Assembly: GCA_006176705.1 (NCBI GenBank)
Contig: QRFJ01000007.1
Location: 3,515,714 to 3,579,713, forward strand
Length of the DNA: 64,000 bases
From: Cocos nucifera
Lineage: Eukaryota; Streptophyta; Magnoliopsida; Arecales; Arecaceae
Reading direction: 5' to 3'
This document shows positions 58,875 through 64,000 of this stretch, piece after piece. Both the position numbers and the translations under genes were made by a program. Below the pieces are notes generated by a model. That model saw nothing but the letters and a program-made list of their open reading frames with translations. It did no database searches and was not told where the DNA came from. The stretch's first letter is position 1, and every line of letters starts with the position of its first letter.

Positions 58875-59510
58875 GATGCTAGGTTGGGGGGGTGGGGCAG
58901 TTGTGTTGGTGAGGGATGGTTTGTGGGAGGGAGGGAGGACGGGATGCAAGGAGAGGATGGGATGGAAGCAAATGAGAGGGAGGATGGGATGCGGGGAGAG
59001 ATTGGAGAATGCCGAATTGAAAGGATTTTTTTTTAAAATCTCATGATTAATAGAAATCTAATATAAGAAGTTATATAGGATATAGAATTATGAAATTAAA
59101 TTTTAATTTTAAGAATTAAAGTATAGATTAATATTATTATCTATATCTTTTTCATAATGATTTCTTAAGTTATTTTTTCTCACTAGACAAAGTACCCAAC
59201 TGTTATGTTTGTAATATTTTTTTTCTGACATGCTATTTTCATCGAGGTAAAAGATTTTGATCCTTATATTTAGTTAAAAATTTATACTTTTTGATTTATT
59301 TAATAAAAATAAAAATGAATATCATCTTGCTGTGAAGCATGAAGGCAGAACATGAGATATGGATTTGACATTAAATGGAAACACCAAAATGGCAAATTTA
59401 AATATAAAAAATATTGATAGAATCTAATTATGATTAACTCTTATGTTATTTATGATAATTAAGAATTTAATATATAATTTTAAAATTTAAAATTTTAAAA
59501 TATTGATAGT
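58875..59510. other. Spacer with a G-rich patch
   Basis: 58870-59020 is G-rich (GGGGGGGTGGGGC, GGGAGGGAGGGAGG); the rest is AT-rich. No gene. Confidence 0.55.
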
Positions 59511-59544
59511 TTAGCATAACCACTGCTATATATTTTTTTAAATA

Positions 59545-60515
59545 TTTTTATTCTAAATATTATATAATTTTAAAATTTAATGTCAATCTTCATCATTCAT
59601 TATCTAAATAATTATCATTAAAGTATCGTCATGAAAGGTCACCTCGATCTAATGCCTTAGCTTCATCGATCAGAAAAATTTGATTTTGACGATCATGAAC
59701 AACGATGTGATGATCTAATAGATGAAAATTTTCGATCGATCCAAAAATTTGCAATGATGATCTTGGTAATGTTTGTAGCATACTATCAAAATTTTACTTC
59801 AATTGAATATCGTTATCTTGATCAATTTAGTACAGAATAATTTCGATCGTTAAATTAGAAACAAGTAATCAAAGGATTAGACGGCATCCGATTATGAGAT
59901 AATTTTTTTCATAAATGATTTTGGCTACTACTTTAATCATTTTTATGATGATGATTATAAAATATAACTTGTGGATCTAAAAATGATCCAAAACTATACG
60001 TCGCTTGATAATCATTCTTAAACTTCGTTGGTAGTTATGCTCGTGCTTTTGCAAGATCTACTTAATATGAATAGTTCATACAAAAATAATTTAAATTTTA
60101 TGATCATTATCGTATAAAATCATTAAAATTATAGCAAAGATCATTTAACTAAAAAATTATCTCATAATTGGATGCCGTTTAGCCTTTTAATCGCTTGTTT
60201 CTAATTTAACGGTCGAAATCATTCCATACTAAAATGATCATGATAATGATATCCGATTGAAGTAAAAATTCGATAGTATGCTATAAATATTACCTAGATC
60301 ATCGTTGTAGGTTTTCAGATCCATCAGAGCTCTTCATCTATTAGATCATCGCATCATCGTTCATGATCGTTGAAATTAAATTTTTCTGATCGATGAAGCT
60401 AGGGCCATCGGATCAAGGTGATCTTCTGTAACAACACTCTAATGATAATTATTTAGATAATGAACGATGAAGATGGATATTAAATTTTAAAATTATACAA
60501 TATTTAGAGCAAAAG
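59545..60515. repeat. CACTA palindrome, second copy
   Basis: Left arm about 59560-59920 and right arm about 60140-60510, with the same blocks as 10130-11090 (TTCATCGATCAGAAAAATTT and its complement, CGGCATCCGATTATGAGATAA against TTATCTCATAATTGGATGCCG). Arms have diverged, but the pairing is still obvious. Confidence 0.85.
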
Positions 60516-60534
60516 TATGAGAAATTGATTTCTA

Positions 60535-60645
60535 ACCTATTGTAGCGGTTACTAGAAACTGCTGCTATAGATCTATGACAGCAATTAGAAAATCACTACC
60601 GTAAAGCTATGGTAGCGGTTTGAAAATCGCTGCCATAGATTAGGT
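60535..60645. repeat. Subterminal-type repeats after the palindrome
   Basis: TGTAGCGGTTACTAGAAACTGCTGC, TATGGTAGCGGTTTG and AAAATCGCTGCCATAG: the same words as the CACTA ends, here at an internal position as at 11115-11260. Confidence 0.82.
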
Positions 60646-60675
60646 TAAAATCTTCTAATTTAATTTTTCTCTCCC

Positions 60676-61640
60676 ATGCATACTCTCTCTCTCCCTCCCT
60701 CTCCTTGCTCTCCATTGTTGATGAGACACCGCCCCTCTCCTCCAGTCGGTGCCGCCCCTCCTTCCCCCCGGCCGCCCCCACCTATCGGTGCCCCCCTCCC
60801 TCCTCGTTCGCCCCCCATCCTCGGCCTCCTTGTCATTGTGCCCACCCCCGGCCCCCCCTCCTCGATCGCCCCCGCCTCTCGGCCCCTTCCCGGTCGATCC
60901 CCAACCCCCGCCACCCCCCACCTCCTGGGCCGCCCTCCCCATCACCACGCATGCCCCCCTGGCCTCCCTATCACCGCGCCCGCCCCCAGTTCCCCCATCC
61001 CCGATCGCCCCCGCCTCTCGACCCCTCCCCACCCCATCCCAATCGATCCCCCCACACCCGTCAAAGCCCACCTCCAGGGCCGCCCCTCCCCATCATTGCG
61101 TGCACGCCCCCTGAGCCTCCCCATCACCGGATCTGCCCCTGACCTTCCATCATCGACCGCTCCCACATCTTGGCCCTCCTTAATCGATCCCCTAACCCCC
61201 GCCACCCCCACCTCCCGGGCCACCCCCTCCCCATCACCGCGCACGCCCTCTGGGCCTCCCCGTCACCACGCCCACTTCGACCGCCCCACATCTCGACCCC
61301 TCCTCAGTCAATCCCCAACCCCTACCACCCCACCTCCCAGGCCACCCCTCCCCATCACCGTGCACGCCCCCCCCCTCCGCAAGCCTCTCCGTCACTACGC
61401 CCGCCCCTAGCTTCCCAATCCTCGACCGCCTCCACCTCTCGACCCCTCCTCACCCTTCCCCAGTCGATCCCCAATCCCCGCCACCCCCATCCACTGGGCC
61501 GCCCCTCCCCATCATCGTGCACCACACCCCTCCCTCGGCCTCCCTATCATGATGCCCCCAGGCCGCCTCTCCCTCTCTCTCCCTTCTTTCTCTCTCTTCT
61601 CTCTCTATCTCACTATCTTGCTCTTGTTTCGTAGGTTACC
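60676..61640 (+). other. C-rich leader of the second CACTA element
   Basis: Extreme C bias with many CCCC runs. The open frame 60676-61410 is Pro/Ser/Arg-rich and not a credible protein. Internal near-repeats (CCCCATCACCGCGCACGCCC style, about 75-130 bp apart) show tandem growth. It ends CTTGTTTCGTAG/GTTACCTCTAG, a probable splice acceptor identical in form to 11895-11915. The complementary strand has G4-type runs. Confidence 0.55.
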
Positions 61641-61824
61641 TCTAGCATCGTCTCCAGCGACCCTCGGAGCTTTCAGTGCGATCCTTCTCCATAGCCGTAG
61701 ATATAATTTTTTTAAATTTTATAGTATTATTTATTAATCACTTATAATATTTATAATTATTTTTTAAATTTTTATAATAATTATTATAAATATTTATTAT
61801 AAATATTATAATTATCTATTGATC

Positions 61825-62155
61825 GTGGATCGTGTCGGTGGGTAAGAGAACTCCTACTGGTTGGTTTTGGATCATGTCAGTAGATTTTGGATAGGACCAT
61901 GCCATGTCCACGGTCGTGGATAGCCCTTGAGCCGTGCCATGTCCAGAGCCGTAGACAGCTCTTAGGTTGTGCCATGTTGATAGCCATGGATAGCCCTTGG
62001 ACCGTGCCGGCTGATAAAAAAATCATCATTAGTGGGTTCTAGGCTGTGTCGATGGCCGCGAGCTATGCTGGCTGCTAAGAGAACCCTCACCCCTATCGAT
62101 GGATTTCGGGCTATGCCCACGGTCGTAGGCCATGCCGGCTACTAAGAGAACCCCC
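61825..62155. repeat. Irregular ~50-60 bp tandem repeat in the CACTA leader
   Basis: Repeated GACCATGCCATGTCCACGG, GTGGATAGCCCTTG and CGGCTGCTAAGAGAACCC-type words. A shorter version is at 12105-12160 in the first element. Confidence 0.65.
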
Positions 62156-62816
62156 GATCCTAATAAAAATAAAATTATTTATTGCTCATCTTTAATTATT
62201 TATGAATATAATTCATATTATAAAATTTATTGCATAATATTTTTTAGGTGTTTATATATCTTGTTGCTTTTATTTGTTGCATTGTATAATGATAGACCCA
62301 TCAATTGATTAGTGTACATAATTTTTGGCATCCGTACATTTATATGTAATTTTATGGATGAAAGAATTATGTATAATGATCAACTAATTATTTAATTTAA
62401 ATAGTTTAAAAATTATAAATAATTCTATAGATAATTATAGTAATCAAGTAGTATACTAAGAATTTTGAATGAAATTTTGGACTGTATTTTTCTTTTGTTC
62501 TTCCTATATAGGAGAACTAAGAAAAAATACTGTCAAAATTTTATTTGATTCTTGTTGCATATCGTTTGATTACTGTAATGAACCTATAAAATTAATATAA
62601 TTTTTGAATGAGATAGGACCTATCTTTATCTATTGTTTGGTGATAGGATGCATTTATTGCATATCTAAAAATGATATTTAATATGAGTTTTATATATGAT
62701 ATTTATTTTGATCTCTATTTATGATGTATTTTTTATTTATAATATATATTTATTTATAATGTATATATTTTGTAAGTTTCATGCATGATTTAATTACAGT
62801 ATCATTAATTTTTATA

Positions 62817-64000
62817 ATGGATAAGGAGTGGATGAAGTTTAGTAGGCTCTCATCAGAATATAAGGCTGGACTTTAAAAATTTCTTGATTTTGCTATAGAA
62901 AAATTTAAGGACTACGAACTTATCCAATGTTCTTGTAAAAAGTATATGGATGAGTCATGGCTATCTTATCAAGATGTAAATGATCATCTCACTATTTATG
63001 GCTTTAAATCTAGTTATGAAATTTATTGGGATCAACATGGTGAGGACAGGCCGCAAGAAAGTGATCAACATGATGGAAGAGTGGAATAAATGGTTCGTGA
63101 TATTTTTCTATTTGTTGACCGTAATAACGATGCATCTATGTCCATGTATGATTCGATGGTTGGTCTAATGATTAATAGTAAGGATGTGAAAAAGATCCGC
63201 AAGTTAATGGAGGATGCTAATATTTTCTTGTATTTTAGATGTAAAAAAATGGCAAAGTTTGAGTTCTTAATCCAGTTGTACCATGCAAAATGCTCAAATG
63301 GGTTCAATAATAATAGAGTGAACTGCATACTAGAGCTTTTGAGAGACATTCTTTTGGATAATGTATAAATTTCAAAGAATAATTATGAGGCATCGAAGAT
63401 TATTGAATGGTTGGACTTTACTTATACCAAGATACATGCATGTTCTAATGATTGTATGCTCTACTGGAAGAGGGATACTAACCAGAAGGAATGCATGAGG
63501 TGTGGTGTATCAAGATGGAAAGAGAATAAAGATGGTACATCGATCCATGTATCTTAAAAGTTGATGTGGTATTTTTCTTTGATTTTAAGACTATAAAAGT
63601 TGTTTATGTCAATAAGGATATCGAAAGATATGAGATGGCATGAAGAGGATTGAACAAAAGATGATGCATTGAGGCATCCAGCAGATGGAGAGGCATGATA
63701 AAAGTTTAATGAAATACATCTTGATTTCATACAAGAGATACGTAATGTGAGATTGGGTTTATCATGCGATGGTTTCAATCCATTCAAGTATATGAATACC
63801 ATCCACAGTGTATGACCAATATTTATTCATGTTTATAACCTTCCACCATGGATGTGTCTAAAAAAATTTTTTACTTTTATAATAGTGCTCATCCCTGGAT
63901 CGATGAAAGTAGGTAATGACATTGATGTTTATTTATCTCCTTTTATTGTTGAGCTGAAATAGTTGTGGAGCATTTAAGGTATTTCAACTTTTAATGCTTT
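62817..64000 (+). pseudogene. TNPD-type CACTA transposase, one frame with eleven stops
   Basis: From ATGGATAAGGAGTGG the single frame runs to the window end without any frameshift. It first gives the Transposase-associated domain (WMKFSRLSSEYKAG, CSCKKYMDESWLSYQDV, HLTIYGF). Then comes the start of Transposase_21 (LMEDANIFLYFRCKKMAKFE, KIHACSNDCMLYWKRD, CMRCGVSRWKENKDG, then VRLGLSCDGFNPF, YNLPPWMCLKK, GNDIDVYLSPFIVELK). Stops are at 62874, 63087, 63366, 63555, 63594, 63651, 63696, 63699, 63813, 63960 and 63975. Several sit where the family, as I recall it, has Trp, Gln or Arg, as C-to-T or G-to-A changes would give. The protein would cut CACTA ends; the DDE core lies beyond the window. Confidence 0.9.

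Larger units (their letters stand above)
59511..64000 (+). mobile_element. Second CACTA element, left-truncated and running off the window
   Basis: Homology to the first CACTA element begins at TAGCATAACCACTGCTATATA (about 59511), equal to about 10105 in that copy, so the left terminus and outer subterminal repeats are missing. It continues with the same palindrome (59545-60515), subterminal-type repeats (60535-60640), C-rich leader (60676-61640) and then TNPD coding sequence (62817 onward). The right end is outside the window. Confidence 0.88.

Noticed and set aside
60676..61410. 244-residue Pro/Ser-rich open frame
   Set aside because: It reflects C-rich composition lacking stop codons. Neighbouring frames are also open, codon use is meaningless, and it is positioned as transposon leader.
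63065..63349. Minus-strand open frame across the TNPD region
   Set aside because: Antisense shadow of the transposase coding sequence.

Overview
This is a transposon-dense stretch of plant nuclear DNA. It is almost certainly a monocot; a palm is my best guess but the sequence does not prove it. The evidence is nested Ty3/Gypsy and Ty1/Copia LTR elements, CACTA (En/Spm) elements, a LINE remnant, MITE-like foldbacks, AT-rich spacers and a spliced plant GDSL esterase gene. There are two runs of N (5115-5242 and 32617-32626), so it is a scaffolded draft assembly.

Layout. 1-1640: tail of one Gypsy element (tandem array, polypurine tract, LTR). 1700-5114: a Copia-type 5' LTR, its primer-binding site and an AT-rich leader, cut by the first gap. 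5243-9829: non-coding spacer with a possible old LTR remnant. 9830-14946: a CACTA element with terminal inverted repeats, ATT target duplications and a decayed TNPA-like gene. 14996-15540: a Mutator-like foldback MITE with a perfect 10-bp target duplication. 16300-17740: a minus-strand LINE remnant. 17740-23460: AT-rich spacer with microsatellites and a probable hAT-type MITE.

23565-42136: the only host gene, a five-exon GDSL esterase/lipase now broken by small frameshifts. Its first intron holds a 14-kb Gypsy element (24982-39097), which itself contains an inverted fragment of the same family that is probably a misassembly. 42797-50492: a minus-strand copy of the family without its 3' LTR. 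52358-58869: a gag-only deletion derivative with intact ends and an ATGCG target duplication. 59510-64000: a second CACTA element of the same family as the first, left-truncated, carrying the start of a TNPD transposase that keeps one frame but has eleven stop codons.

No intact host or transposon protein is encoded. The noteworthy structures are (i) two families of hairpin-forming minisatellites inside one Gypsy family, one of which sets LTR length; (ii) a ~0.95-kb palindrome plus a C-rich leader shared by both CACTA elements; (iii) the TNPD pseudogene decayed by nonsense substitutions without frameshifts; and (iv) a near-identical 173/175-bp duplication at the N gap that points to a join error. 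I found no convincing undescribed host system.
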